From positions 1 to 50,333 of IMG/VR virus record IMGVR_UViG_3300049478_000004: 50,333 bases of DNA. The stretch is one strand, 5' to 3'. The DNA comes from a virus. Below are positions 17,664 through 25,508 of the stretch, piece after piece; within the stretch, counting starts at the first letter, position 1, and every line of letters begins with the position of its first letter. A program made the translations under genes and the position numbers. The notes beneath the pieces are model-generated. The model was given only the letters and a program-made list of their open reading frames with translations, did no database searches and was not told the origin of the DNA.

Positions 17664-18586
17664 TTGAACCGAACGCCAAGCGTACAACGGCATGAAGGGT
17701 GCAATGGTGGAGTATCTATGTTTCCGGCTGCTGTGCTGAAAGGCTGGCCCAGCGTGGTAGTTACGCCCGCCATTTCCTTGCACTTGTCACAAAGTCGGTC
17801 ATCCGGTGTTAAAATCCAATATATTTCGTATGTGCTCGGCGGCAGGATTCCTTGATCGGCACCTTGCTGCAGCATCTCGTTAAATCCTTGATTCGAGGCC
17901 CGCATGAGTTCCGTCCGTGCTATATTCTCGGCCCTATATTGAAGCAGCCGTTTTGAATATTTATCCGCCATTGTCTGGGCTCGTTCGTATTTCTTGCCGC
18001 TTGAGATCAGCCGGTCACGATAGTTGGTAACGGCTCCCGCTTGCCGGGTCGTGAGTCCGATAAGTGATTTCAAATGTTCGGCTGTCTTGTCCGCTCCATA
18101 ACCAGCTTCCGCCGCCGATCGGACTGCCTCCCGAAGTGCGAGGACGGTTTCATTCGAGACTTCCGTTACTAACTCCGCTGTTCTGGCCTTTATCCATGAA
18201 AGGCTCCGGGGTGATCCGGTATCGAACACAACGTCCCTTTGCTCCATCGGAAGCGTGACAATCATTTCCTGTCCGCTCCGGTTCAGCGTGTCCTCCATCA
18301 ATGGTTCTGCTGCCGTGAGTTCGGCCTTGAATGCATCCCATGGCACGGCGTTTTCGATCTTGACTGAATCGTTGTTATATATCCCCTGCAGCATTTGCTT
18401 GATGTCAGCCTCGCTGCGGGTCTTATCGGCTGCCCTGATCACCATATCCGTCATGGCTTCGGTGTTCTTATCGGCTGCCGCTTGTATGATTTTCCATGCC
18501 CTGCTGTTCGGCGTTTTATCTGCGATCGGGCCGCCTGTGTGCAGCTCCGGTGGTTGGATATCTTTTTGTTTAAAGATCCACGGCAT
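17657..18586 (-). CDS. Minor head / head morphogenesis protein (Mu gpF-like)
   Basis: 309 residues. The C-terminal part has the family signature: ENIARTELMRASNQG, then DDRLCDKCKEMAG and PPLHPSCRCTLGV, with three cysteines and a histidine that probably bind zinc. The helical N-terminal half resembles the portal-binding part of SPP1 gp7/Mu gpF proteins. It lies downstream of the portal, separated by three small accessory genes. Involved in head assembly and DNA ejection in relatives. Confidence 0.9.
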   Translation of the reverse strand: MPWIFKQKDIQPPELHTGGPIADKTPNSRAWKIIQAAADKNTEAMTDMVIRAADKTRSEADIKQMLQGIYNNDSVKIENAVPWDAFKAELTAAEPLMEDTLNRSGQEMIVTLPMEQRDVVFDTGSPRSLSWIKARTAELVTEVSNETVLALREAVRSAAEAGYGADKTAEHLKSLIGLTTRQAGAVTNYRDRLISSGKKYERAQTMADKYSKRLLQYRAENIARTELMRASNQGFNEMLQQGADQGILPPSTYEIYWILTPDDRLCDKCKEMAGVTTTLGQPFSTAAGNIDTPPLHPSCRCTLGVRFKE

Positions 18587-18606
18587 GTCGGCCCTCCTTT
18601 TACAGA

Positions 18607-18630
18607 TTTACTCTTTTACTCCTTTATTCC
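18607..18630 (-). repeat. Octamer array, 3 units
   Basis: TTTACTCT, TTTACTCC, TTTATTCC on the plus strand, between a zinc-ribbon gene stop (18637) and the minor head start (18586). Confidence 0.9.
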
Positions 18631-18636
18631 CGATTA

Positions 18637-18759
18637 TTAGGCAGATTCTTCCGCTGATTTTGGAATCTCTGCGCCGCATGTCTGGCAGTCCCACGGCTGA
18701 TCGGTTGTATCGGATGAATACCAATATTCTCCGCATTCCGGGCATTTACGCTTTACCAT
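18637..18759 (-). CDS. Small zinc-ribbon protein (40 residues)
   Basis: Reads MVKRKCPECGEYWYSSDT...WDCQTCGAEIPK with two CxxC pairs 18 residues apart, a rubredoxin-like knuckle. Start has AGGAGG at good spacing. It is between Acb2-like and minor head genes, in the late operon. Function unknown. Confidence 0.72.
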   Translation of the reverse strand: MVKRKCPECGEYWYSSDTTDQPWDCQTCGAEIPKSAEESA

Positions 18760-18770
18760 GACTGTTCCTC

Positions 18771-19034
18771 CTATTCATTCCGGGCGATGGCTGCATTGGC
18801 CCACATGATGGATTCCTCCAACTTCGTTAAAAATAAGCTCTGCTCTCTGGATGGCGGGGTGTTCTCCAAAATCAGATAAGCCATCTCCTTTGCTGCGTCC
18901 CTGATTTTCTGGTATCGTTCGACCTGATCGCCCTTTGGAGGATGATAGGTGAATTTACTCTCGATATCGCTGCGGCCTCCTCGGATAAATTCCTTGCGGG
19001 CCGGGCTGCGTTTGTATTCATAGGACTCTGCCAT
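18771..19034 (-). CDS. Acb2/Tad1-type hairpin protein, putative cyclic-nucleotide sponge against CBASS or Thoeris
   Basis: 87 residues. The C-terminal two thirds fit the Acb2/Tad1 hairpin family: FTYHPPKGDQVERYQKIRDA (28-47), then a helix with NTPPSREQSLFLTKLEESI (58-76) and MWANAAIARNE (77-87). Proteins of this family form small helical oligomers that bind cyclic di- and trinucleotides or gcADPR and so blunt CBASS/Thoeris signalling. The N-terminal 25 residues are basic and not part of the core. It sits in the late head operon beside a SpoIIID-like gene. The family call comes from remembered motif patterns, not from a search; which ligand it binds is unknown. Confidence 0.78.
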   Translation of the reverse strand: MAESYEYKRSPARKEFIRGGRSDIESKFTYHPPKGDQVERYQKIRDAAKEMAYLILENTPPSREQSLFLTKLEESIMWANAAIARNE

Positions 19035-19050
19035 CTTTGCCTCGCTCCTT

Positions 19051-19311
19051 TCAGCAAGCTGTTCTGATCATTTCGAATTTGTCATGAGTGGCCTTACCGC
19101 CGTTGATATGGCGCACGGCTTTGTGGCGTTCCATAATAACCGCCACCTCATAGGACAGGTCTGGGTCGATATCCGGAAGCCGATATCTCAAATCTTTGTG
19201 GATGGTGGATTTTGAATAACCCAATTCCGTCATGGCCTGTCTAATCGTTTTGTTTGTTTCAACGATATAGTTTCCAATTCTTACGGCACGTTCTTCGATG
19301 TTCTCTCTCAT
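19051..19311 (-). CDS. SpoIIID-like sporulation transcription regulator
   Basis: 86 residues from the ATG at 19311 (GGAGG ten bases upstream); an upstream GTG at 19329 lacks a site. The sequence closely follows Bacillus SpoIIID: IEERAVRIGNYIVETNKTIR, YSKSTIHKDLRYRLPDIDPD and HKAVRHINGGKATHDKF. The STIHKDL segment is the recognition helix of the HTH. SpoIIID in the host switches mother-cell genes between SigE and SigK stages. Here it lies between portal and Acb2-like genes in the late operon, so it would be made during particle production. The similarity is strong; the phage role is unknown. Confidence 0.87.
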   Translation of the reverse strand: MRENIEERAVRIGNYIVETNKTIRQAMTELGYSKSTIHKDLRYRLPDIDPDLSYEVAVIMERHKAVRHINGGKATHDKFEMIRTAC

Positions 19312-19329
19312 CGTTTTGTCATCCTCCAC

Positions 19330-20598
19330 TTATTTATTAATTGGCAAATTGGCGAGCTTCAGGAGGTACTTCTCCAGCTCCTCGTTCGGGAACAGCGGCA
19401 TACCGGCCCCGGAAAGATCACTCAGATATTTGCCAAGTTCTTCTAACGGAATCGATTCAATATCGCCCGGCACGATCGCCGGTAATGCTTCGATGCTGAA
19501 TGAGTTCAGTTCAAAAAGGCGGGGCACGGCATATCTGTTGAACACGTCGGCTATGCTGTTTAACCATGCCCCGATCGCCACGGCGAATAATTCCGTCTTA
19601 CTGCTTGAAAGTGCGAAACTGCCGACGTTCTTTGTGCCTAAAAGGATAAAATCTGCCAGAACCGTCATTGCGATCCGGCTGTCGTATCTCTGGACAATGG
19701 TGTCGGTGTCAAACTGGCGACGGCCTCCGGTTGATAGCAGGGTAAGGTCATAAATTTTATTATTGTTCTCGTCATATGAAAGCGGGAACACAATTCCTTC
19801 CTGCTCATCCCGGCGAATATTGCGGACGATCTTCTTTATCTCCGCTAATACGGCCTTGTCCCCTGCGCTGGCTGTACTATCCAGAAGCTCCGCTGGCACC
19901 CAAGCCACCGGCAGACCGGCGAGGTCACGCTCGATGCCGATGCCCTCTATGCTCTCGATATTTTTCTTGTAATACCATGGGCGATACGCATTACGCAGAA
20001 CGCTCCGGCCCTCCGGGTTTCCCTTGCGGGTTACTGTCCGGAACAGCAGGGCCTTTTCCATAGGTATGCGGACGAGCTCATATGTCGGCGGCCCCATCTG
20101 CCACATGGCGATAATGTCGCCCGCTTCGTCAAACTCCCACTCGTTGAGCGTTTCCTGCGCTCTGATCGGTATCTTGCGCCAGCCGATGCGTCCGTCATTG
20201 AATCGGCTGTGTGTTTTCGGGTCTGCGGTCGGGCCTAATCTCCGTTTATAAACGAGTTCGTGATAGCTCCATCCGAACACCAACATGCTCAAAATTTCGC
20301 AGATCAGTTCGCTCCACGGCTGGTTCATGTCGTTCATGCAACTATCAAGAAAATCTGCCGCCTCTGTGTCCTTGTCTGAATCGCTCACTGGTTCGACTTG
20401 CCATAAAACTTGCCGAATTAGCATTTCTATTGCAAAAAGGATAGAGCCCACGGTTGGGTCGTTATCCCGCATTTCCTTATATGTCCGGATTCCTTTTAGC
20501 CCTTGGAGTTGTGTGAGCTGCTCCTCGTAAACATAACCAGCCGCCCGATCGAGGCCGGTGTTGCCTAGCTCCATGTACATTCTTCCGTTAATTGCCAA
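19330..20598 (-). CDS. Portal protein (DUF935/Mu gp29-like)
   Basis: 422 residues between large terminase and the head genes. The opening (EEQLTQLQGLKGIRTYKEMRDND) and the segment MLVFGWSYHELVYKRRLG match DUF935-type portals, in which 'fGwsyhEivyk' is characteristic. The length fits a dodecameric portal subunit. The C-terminal ~60 residues are probably the tunnel and crown. Confidence 0.88.
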   Translation of the reverse strand: MAINGRMYMELGNTGLDRAAGYVYEEQLTQLQGLKGIRTYKEMRDNDPTVGSILFAIEMLIRQVLWQVEPVSDSDKDTEAADFLDSCMNDMNQPWSELICEILSMLVFGWSYHELVYKRRLGPTADPKTHSRFNDGRIGWRKIPIRAQETLNEWEFDEAGDIIAMWQMGPPTYELVRIPMEKALLFRTVTRKGNPEGRSVLRNAYRPWYYKKNIESIEGIGIERDLAGLPVAWVPAELLDSTASAGDKAVLAEIKKIVRNIRRDEQEGIVFPLSYDENNNKIYDLTLLSTGGRRQFDTDTIVQRYDSRIAMTVLADFILLGTKNVGSFALSSSKTELFAVAIGAWLNSIADVFNRYAVPRLFELNSFSIEALPAIVPGDIESIPLEELGKYLSDLSGAGMPLFPNEELEKYLLKLANLPINK

Positions 20599-20620
20599 TC
20601 ATCTCACCTCGCTTTAATTC

Positions 20621-21928
20621 TTAGTCCCATGATGATGTGCCTGTGATGCCTGTCGGTTTCACCCTTTTTGCGGGTTGTTTCCCTAACAGCAGGGCGGTCA
20701 ATGCATGAACCATTGCGTCTAATCTGTCCGGGCTGTCCTCTGCTCCGGGCACCCATGTTGTCATCTGATCCTCAAGAACCGCAATGCTGCCGATATGGTG
20801 AACACGGCCCTGCTCGTAAAGCGAGGAGATCGGCTCCGCTCTGGTTTGCTTGCCCCGGCTTGCGTGGATCAACTTGACCGGAACATTCGGGTCTACTGTG
20901 TGAATGGTAAAAGAGACCATGTCTCCGCCCTGATTGCTCTCCGCCACGACGTAATCGGCATCGTGATCGTAATAGGCATCGACCACTCGCTTGGCCCATG
21001 CTGCGGGCTTTAGTTGCCCGGAATAATCCGCCAGAATAAAACCTTCTATTGCTTTTGAACCGGCGACAATGATTCCGGTTTCGTCGGAGTCCTCGTTCGT
21101 GGAAACTGCCGGGTCTACTCCGATAACGATTCGGTCAAGTTCCGGCTGCTCGTTCACCCTGTGTAAATCCAGAATTGCCCTTGTCCAAAGGGCTCCCGGC
21201 GTATCGTCGAGAATTTCTGCGTTGAGTTCCTGTCTGCCGAGGCGTGTTCCCTCATACTTTGAAATGATGGTACTTAAAAATATTTTGGATAGATTCTCCG
21301 CATTGTCGTATGTGCTGCCCCTTGTGATCACCGTTCCCGGCGTTTTCATTATTTCCTTGAGGATTTTAATGGGCTTTGGTGTGGTAGTGACTACGCATTG
21401 CGGATTATCCCCTAAACGGAGGCCCAGCATCAGCATGTCGTATGCCTCCGGATATCTCCAAGAACACAGTTCGTCGGCCCATGCGGTGTCATTGTTCGGG
21501 CCTCTCAATCGCTCCGGTTCGTCCGCCGAGTAAACTGTCGCCGTTGCGCCGGTGTAGAAGGTCAGCCGCCGCTTCGATGGCTCGTATATGGGCCGGTATG
21601 ATTTTGGGAACACGTTGAGGATTCCGCTTTCGCCCTCGACCATGATGTCCCTTCCGTCTGCCGCTGTCGGCGCGACAAGGGCGATTCTCGCTGCCTGTTT
21701 GGTTTCCACCCGGTATCTTATCCATTCGGCCCCGGTGCGGGTCTTACCGAAGCCACGGCCCGCTAATATGAGCCAGACGATCCACGGCATGTCCGGAGGC
21801 TTTTGTTCTGGCCTCGCTATCCCGATTTTTCCCATCCAGTCATAATTCAGGGCCATGAGTTCTTTATCTTCCATGAGCATTACGCCATTCCGGATCATGG
21901 TCTTATTGCGCCTCTGCTCCTTTGTCAT
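20621..21928 (-). CDS. terL: Terminase large subunit
   Basis: 435 residues. Walker A is GRGFGKTRTGAEW (residues 57-69). A Walker-B-like region (NNDTAWADELCSW) and the coupling motif follow. The nuclease domain contains VIGVDPAVSTNEDSDETG with the acidic metal-binding residues of an RNase H-like fold. It translocates DNA into the prohead and cuts the concatemer. Its start overlaps the stop of the small subunit by four bases. Confidence 0.95.
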   Translation of the reverse strand: MTKEQRRNKTMIRNGVMLMEDKELMALNYDWMGKIGIARPEQKPPDMPWIVWLILAGRGFGKTRTGAEWIRYRVETKQAARIALVAPTAADGRDIMVEGESGILNVFPKSYRPIYEPSKRRLTFYTGATATVYSADEPERLRGPNNDTAWADELCSWRYPEAYDMLMLGLRLGDNPQCVVTTTPKPIKILKEIMKTPGTVITRGSTYDNAENLSKIFLSTIISKYEGTRLGRQELNAEILDDTPGALWTRAILDLHRVNEQPELDRIVIGVDPAVSTNEDSDETGIIVAGSKAIEGFILADYSGQLKPAAWAKRVVDAYYDHDADYVVAESNQGGDMVSFTIHTVDPNVPVKLIHASRGKQTRAEPISSLYEQGRVHHIGSIAVLEDQMTTWVPGAEDSPDRLDAMVHALTALLLGKQPAKRVKPTGITGTSSWD

Positions 21929-22443
21929 AATTCAATCCCTCCATCTGGGCCTATGGGTTCCAGATCGTCCGGGATACCTTGCATTTTTTCAAGTCGACGG
22001 ATTAATTTCTCTCTGGCCTTTTCGATATCTTCCGTGGTTATGCTGCCGATTTGCTCGTTTGCATTTTGGGTTTCCTGAGTTCCGTTGTTTCTCCATTTCT
22101 TATACCGGCCCGACATGAGCATCTTATATGCAAAGTTTGGATCATCCTTCGCTGCTGCATAGCATAACTGCGCGTATCGGATTTCACTCTCTACGTCAGC
22201 CCTCTCAACTGCGTTGCAAAAATCAACGTAAGGAACCTCTGACTGTTTGATTTTGCTGGATAAATTGGCTTCCAGACGCTGAATCTCTCTTTTGCCTCTT
22301 GTGATCCATCTCCACAAAGTTGTCCTGTCTACGCCATTAAAAGCCGCCGCTGTTTCGAGGAAGTTCCCGAAACGGAGGTAGTGGATTATATTCTCTTGAA
22401 GCTCCGGTGTGAGCTTTGGCGGTCTGCCTCTCTGGTCAGCCAT
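21925..22443 (-). CDS. terS: Terminase small subunit
   Basis: 172 residues beginning MADQRGRPPKLTPELQENII, with an HTH (ETAAAFNGVDRTTLWRWIT) that binds the packaging site, a central oligomerisation region (YAQLCYAAAKDDPNFAYKML, SGRYKKWRN) and an acidic tail. This matches small terminases of Firmicutes phages. It is coupled to the large subunit by an ATGA overlap. Confidence 0.88.
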   Translation of the reverse strand: MADQRGRPPKLTPELQENIIHYLRFGNFLETAAAFNGVDRTTLWRWITRGKREIQRLEANLSSKIKQSEVPYVDFCNAVERADVESEIRYAQLCYAAAKDDPNFAYKMLMSGRYKKWRNNGTQETQNANEQIGSITTEDIEKAREKLIRRLEKMQGIPDDLEPIGPDGGIEL

Positions 22444-23820
22444 TTACACCACTTTCCATTCTTTTACGTCACTGATGTGTCGCTCCTTCCCATTTCTTAT
22501 AAGCCGGACTCCAACGTCGGAATCTCTGAATTTTAGGTATCGTTTGACGATAACGTCCGTATATACCGGCGAGAGCTCCATGCCGTAACAAATGCGGCCT
22601 AACTGCTCCGCTGCGATCAGCGTTGATCCGCTTCCGAGGAAAGGGTCGAACACAATGTTGTCCGATCGGCTGCTGTTCTCCATGTAATGCCTCAAAAGCG
22701 GCAGCGGCTTCATGGTCGGATGTTCTGTGCTGCGGGTTGGCTTGTCATCTCTAGTGACGGTTGTTTGTAATTGGTTTAATAGGTCTTTTATATAGGCCCG
22801 GAGCTCATCCTTCTTCATTGCGTCGATGTCCGGCAGCCCCTCATCATAAACGGTTGATTTGTCCCTGAATCCGAACCAGCAGTGGGCCTCCCCTTCCTTC
22901 CAGCCATATAAGATCGGTTCGTGCTGCCAGTGATAATCTTGGCGGCCCATTACGATCGTGTTTTTAACCCACACAAGGACTTGCTTGAGGGTGAGGCCCG
23001 CCTCTGCTGTTGCGGTTCGGAAAATAAGGCCCTTCGTGTCTGCATGAAATATATAAAACGGCCCGCCCGCTTTGAGAACGCTCCGGGCGTTCGTTAACGC
23101 CGATAAAATAAAATCGTGGAATTGCTGGTCGTTCATGTCATCGTTGTCGATGGTCAGCGCATCGGCTGTCTTTCCAACATAATCCACGTTATAAGGCGGG
23201 TCGGTCAGCAGCATGTCCGCCGTTTTACTGTCCAATAAAGCGGACACATCACGGCTGCTTGTTGCATCGCCGCAGATCACACGGTGCTTACCTAAACACC
23301 ATATGTCGCCGGTCTTGCTCACCGGCTCCTCTATTTTGGCGGCCTCCTCCTCCGGGTTGAAGTCCTCCTCCTCTTGGATGGGCCGGTCGCCGTATTCTGC
23401 GATTAAGTCCTCTATTTCGTCCGGATTGAAACCGGTTAGTTCCATGTCAAATTCGCCGGTGTCGAGGTCGAGCAATATCTGGGCCAGCTTTTTATAATCC
23501 CATTGGGCCCACTCTCCGGCCCGATTATCCGCTATGGAGAACGCTTCCGCTTTCGCCTCACTGTCAAATTCAACGTATATGACCGGCACTTTTTCGATGC
23601 CCTTGAGTTCCGCCGCCTTGATGCGGGTATGGCCCGCCCGGACGGTTCCGTCTGGGGTTGCGATTACCGGGTTAATGAATCCGTGCTCCTCGATCAGTCC
23701 TGAGAGGCGTTCCGCTGCGTCATCGTTGTTTCTGGGATTCTTCGTCCAGCCTTTTAGCTTAGAAATGGGAACATATTCAATCTTCAATTTGCGGTCTTGC
23801 ACTCTGGCACTTCCCCTCAT
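22444..23820 (-). CDS. ParB/Srx-domain fused DNA N4/N6 methyltransferase (beta class)
   Basis: 458 residues. Residues 12-150 are a ParB/sulfiredoxin-like domain (YVPISKLKGWTKNPRNND, GFINPVIATPDG, VRAGHTRIKAA). Residues 170-440 are a beta-class methyltransferase with catalytic DPPY (207-210) before the SAM-binding FDPFLGSGST (391-400). The target base cannot be told, but it may protect the genome or mark packaging sites. It is the first gene of the late operon, one base from the small terminase. The ATG at 23820 has a weak site; the GTG six codons in, with AGGGG upstream, is an alternative start. Confidence 0.9.
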   Translation of the reverse strand: MRGSARVQDRKLKIEYVPISKLKGWTKNPRNNDDAAERLSGLIEEHGFINPVIATPDGTVRAGHTRIKAAELKGIEKVPVIYVEFDSEAKAEAFSIADNRAGEWAQWDYKKLAQILLDLDTGEFDMELTGFNPDEIEDLIAEYGDRPIQEEEDFNPEEEAAKIEEPVSKTGDIWCLGKHRVICGDATSSRDVSALLDSKTADMLLTDPPYNVDYVGKTADALTIDNDDMNDQQFHDFILSALTNARSVLKAGGPFYIFHADTKGLIFRTATAEAGLTLKQVLVWVKNTIVMGRQDYHWQHEPILYGWKEGEAHCWFGFRDKSTVYDEGLPDIDAMKKDELRAYIKDLLNQLQTTVTRDDKPTRSTEHPTMKPLPLLRHYMENSSRSDNIVFDPFLGSGSTLIAAEQLGRICYGMELSPVYTDVIVKRYLKFRDSDVGVRLIRNGKERHISDVKEWKVV

Positions 23821-24048
23821 CTTTATACTTTTAATTATATGCGTAAAATGTTACAATCTGGCGGCCTTTTTTCGGGCCAAATACGGAATAAAAGCGGAAC
23901 AAGCCCTAAAAAGTTGACGCTCTGTGTGTAACTCTGTGGATAATGTGGAAAACCGCTTTACCATCATTTGTGTGTGGACTTAGTAAACAAAATGAGGTAT
24001 ACTTATATTATCAAAGGGGGCCGGTACTGGCCCGGAAAGGTTAAAAAT
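23821..24048. promoter_or_regulatory. Divergent intergenic region with DnaA box and dyad-operator promoter
   Basis: Holds an exact DnaA box (TGTGGATAA, 23935-23943). It also contains a plus-strand promoter, TGGACT (23975-23980), 17 bases, TATACT (23998-24003), overlapped by the dyad TGTGGACTTAGTAAACA at 23973-23989. No clear minus-strand promoter for the late operon was found, suggesting that a phage activator is needed or that transcription enters from further upstream. Confidence 0.7.
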
Positions 24049-24204
24049 ATGAATGAACTGCTTACAAAAATCGCGGGGGAAATGCTGAATATAGAAACCC
24101 TCGAAACCCGGAATAGCGATGACCTTGATTTTCATGAGGTGTCCGTCTGGAGCCTGAAAAAAGCCCTTGAAGCTGCGTATGCTGCGGGCCGGGAAAGCAA
24201 ATAA
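24049..24204 (+). CDS. DUF6900-like small protein
   Basis: 51 residues, ATG 24049 with AAAGG upstream. MNELLTKIAGEMLNIETLE, NSDDLDFHEVSVWSLKKAL and EAAYAAGR match the small DUF6900 family of phages. It is the only plus-strand gene between 1 and 33.5 kb, driven by a dyad-operator promoter and closed by a strong terminator, so it is expressed with the 40-46 kb accessory genes, not with its neighbours. Function unknown. Confidence 0.72.
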   Translation: MNELLTKIAGEMLNIETLETRNSDDLDFHEVSVWSLKKALEAAYAAGRESK

Positions 24205-24212
24205 AAAAAAGG

Positions 24213-24229
24213 CCCCGCCTCTGGCGGGG
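24213..24229 (+). terminator. Rho-independent terminator
   Basis: CCCCGCC / GGCGGGG stem followed by TCTTTCC and a T-run; ends the 24049-24204 transcript. Confidence 0.85.
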
Positions 24230-24240
24230 TCTTTCCTGTT

Positions 24241-24264
24241 TTTATTCTTTTACTCTTTTACTCT
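24241..24264 (-). repeat. Octamer array, 3 units
   Basis: TTTATTCT, TTTACTCT, TTTACTCT on plus, immediately after the stop of the RHH gene ending at 24264. Confidence 0.9.
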
Positions 24265-24395
24265 TATTTTTCCGTGATGTTTTTTTCGTGGAGCCGCTTG
24301 ATCGCCTCTGCGATAATCTCCTCCGGGCTTTTGCCTGTTTCCTCGGATAACACCTTGATCTGCTGTTCGGTCGCGTCTGTTAATGTGATTTTCAT
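24264..24395 (-). CDS. Small ribbon-helix-helix protein
   Basis: 43 residues, MKITLTDATEQQIKVLSEETGKSPEEIIAEAI plus a short basic end; the strand followed by two helices with TGKSPEE is typical of Arc/CopG DNA-binding folds. Its ATG overlaps the stop of the zinc-finger gene upstream (ATGA), and both are coupled to HicB, so it may help to control or extend the HicAB operon. Confidence 0.65.
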   Translation of the reverse strand: MKITLTDATEQQIKVLSEETGKSPEEIIAEAIKRLHEKNITEK

Positions 24396-24580
24396 TTGTG
24401 TACCTCTTTTCTAAATCTTGGGGCCTTGCGAAACCGGCTGCAAAAATGGGCCCAGCTTATTTGCTTTGCCCCGCCGCAGCTTGGGCATGTGACCGGCGTG
24501 AGGAATATCTCACCTTGGAATCGCTGCTCGATATCATACTGGCCCGCGCCATCGCACTCCGGGCATTTCACCATTCTCAT
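24392..24580 (-). CDS. Small DnaJ-type zinc-finger protein
   Basis: 62 residues from ATG 24580. CPECDGAGQYDI and CPSCGGAKQ form two CxxCxGx knuckles as in the DnaJ cysteine-rich domain, with a basic C-terminus (SRFRKAPRFRKEVHK). Start overlaps the HicB stop. Function unknown, probably binds zinc. Confidence 0.6.
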   Translation of the reverse strand: MRMVKCPECDGAGQYDIEQRFQGEIFLTPVTCPSCGGAKQISWAHFCSRFRKAPRFRKEVHK

Positions 24581-25014
24581 GGTCTGCTCCGTTCGCGCTC
24601 TCTGTGTTGTGCCGGGATGTGTAACTCTTTGGCGAGGGCGGTCTGCAAAATAGCCGATACGTTTATCCCGGCTTTTTCGGCGCGATAGTCCAGCCATCCG
24701 GGAATGGTTACATTTCGGCGCACCGATTTCTGCTCGATCGATCTGCGGTATTCGGTCAGGTCTACGTCGACCAGCGTTACGATATCGCCGGGGCCGCGCT
24801 CTATTGATTCCATTGGGAATGGTTCAGGCAGCGGCTTTCCCTCATCCTGCAGATCGGTACAAATACAGCCGATAAAATCCCGCGCCATGAATATTGCCTC
24901 TGCCATATCCTTGCCGCTTGTGCCGGTGCCCCACTCATACAAATCCGGGACGGTTACTATATGGGAGCCATCGGGCGTTTTTTCGGAAATGATAACCGGG
25001 TAAATCACTCTCAT
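24577..25014 (-). CDS. hicB: HicB-like antitoxin
   Basis: 145 residues from ATG 25014 (GGAGG eight bases upstream). The N-terminal part (MRVIYPVIISEKTPDGSHIV then TVPDLYEWGTG and a GKDMAEAIFMARD helix) is the partial RNase H-like HicB fold that covers the toxin. The C-terminus (RRNVTIPGWLDYRAEKAGIN) is an RHH DNA-binding part. It follows HicA directly and would repress the promoter at 25248-25276. Confidence 0.9.
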   Translation of the reverse strand: MRVIYPVIISEKTPDGSHIVTVPDLYEWGTGTSGKDMAEAIFMARDFIGCICTDLQDEGKPLPEPFPMESIERGPGDIVTLVDVDLTEYRRSIEQKSVRRNVTIPGWLDYRAEKAGINVSAILQTALAKELHIPAQHRERERSRP

Positions 25015-25052
25015 GTCTATTACCTCCATTTTTATTTTTGCGGGAAGGGGGC

Positions 25053-25226
25053 TTATTTCAGCCCCCGCCGCTTGATGATGGCTTTTGCCAGTAGCTCTGG
25101 GATTTCGGTGTGCCGCTCGATCGGCTCTATGTCTTTGCCGTTCGTGTATACGTCGTGCCCTCCCTTTGACCTCAAAAGCCACCAACCGTTCTGTCCGAGG
25201 AGCCGAATTAAGTCTTTCCTTTTCAT
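25053..25226 (-). CDS. hicA: HicA-like mRNA interferase toxin
   Basis: 57 residues from ATG 25226. MKRKDLIRLLGQNGWWLLRS, KGGHDVYTNG (with the catalytic histidine in GGHDVY) and IPRH-like region (ERHTEIPELLAKAIIK) are the dsRBD-like HicA pattern. It cleaves mRNA when free from HicB. On a phage or plasmid the pair could give maintenance or exclusion of rivals. Confidence 0.9.
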   Translation of the reverse strand: MKRKDLIRLLGQNGWWLLRSKGGHDVYTNGKDIEPIERHTEIPELLAKAIIKRRGLK

Positions 25227-25247
25227 ATCGTCCCCCTTACTCTTACT

Positions 25248-25276
25248 ATTATACACACCTTATGTGTATTATGCAA
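25248..25276 (-). promoter_or_regulatory. hicAB promoter with HicB-type operator
   Basis: Minus-strand TTGCAT (25271-25276), 17 bases, TATAAT (25248-25253). The spacer holds the perfect inverted repeat ATACACA-ccTTA-TGTGTAT at 25251-25269, a likely HicB RHH site for autoregulation. Confidence 0.8.
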
Positions 25277-25296
25277 TGGTATCTTTCGGAAGAAAA

Positions 25297-25315
25297 GCCG
25301 GGGTTATTCCCCGGC
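25297..25315 (-). terminator. Terminator after the 25322-25507 gene
   Basis: GCCGGGG / CCCCGGC stem; on the minus strand it is followed by TTTTCTTCC. It isolates the hicAB promoter from upstream transcription. Confidence 0.8.
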
Positions 25316-25321
25316 TCTGCT

Positions 25322-25507
25322 TTATATTGTCCATTTTCCCGGTTCCTTGTTTATATAGTCCGTGCAGTCATCCGGCGCGATTTCCATCAGGTCTATGCAT
25401 TTTCCGCTGACGGTGCATTGGATCATGCCTCCGTCAAAGCTGCCGTCGATCAGGATGTGTTTTCCGCAATTGAAGCAGAATTTCTTTGGCCCTTTCGGAT
25501 TGTCCAT
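25322..25507 (-). CDS. Small cysteine-rich protein
   Basis: 61 residues with CFNCGKHILIDGSF, C (TVSGKC) and a second C (DDCTDY); probable single zinc site. The ATG is preceded directly by the octamer array, which supplies the only ribosome-site-like sequence (GGAATAAAA). Unknown function. Confidence 0.62.
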   Translation of the reverse strand: MDNPKGPKKFCFNCGKHILIDGSFDGGMIQCTVSGKCIDLMEIAPDDCTDYINKEPGKWTI

Positions 25508-25508
25508 T

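Noticed and set aside
23821-24048. Second replication origin at the DnaA box
   Set aside because: Only one exact box was seen and no AT-rich repeats; a single box can occur by chance.
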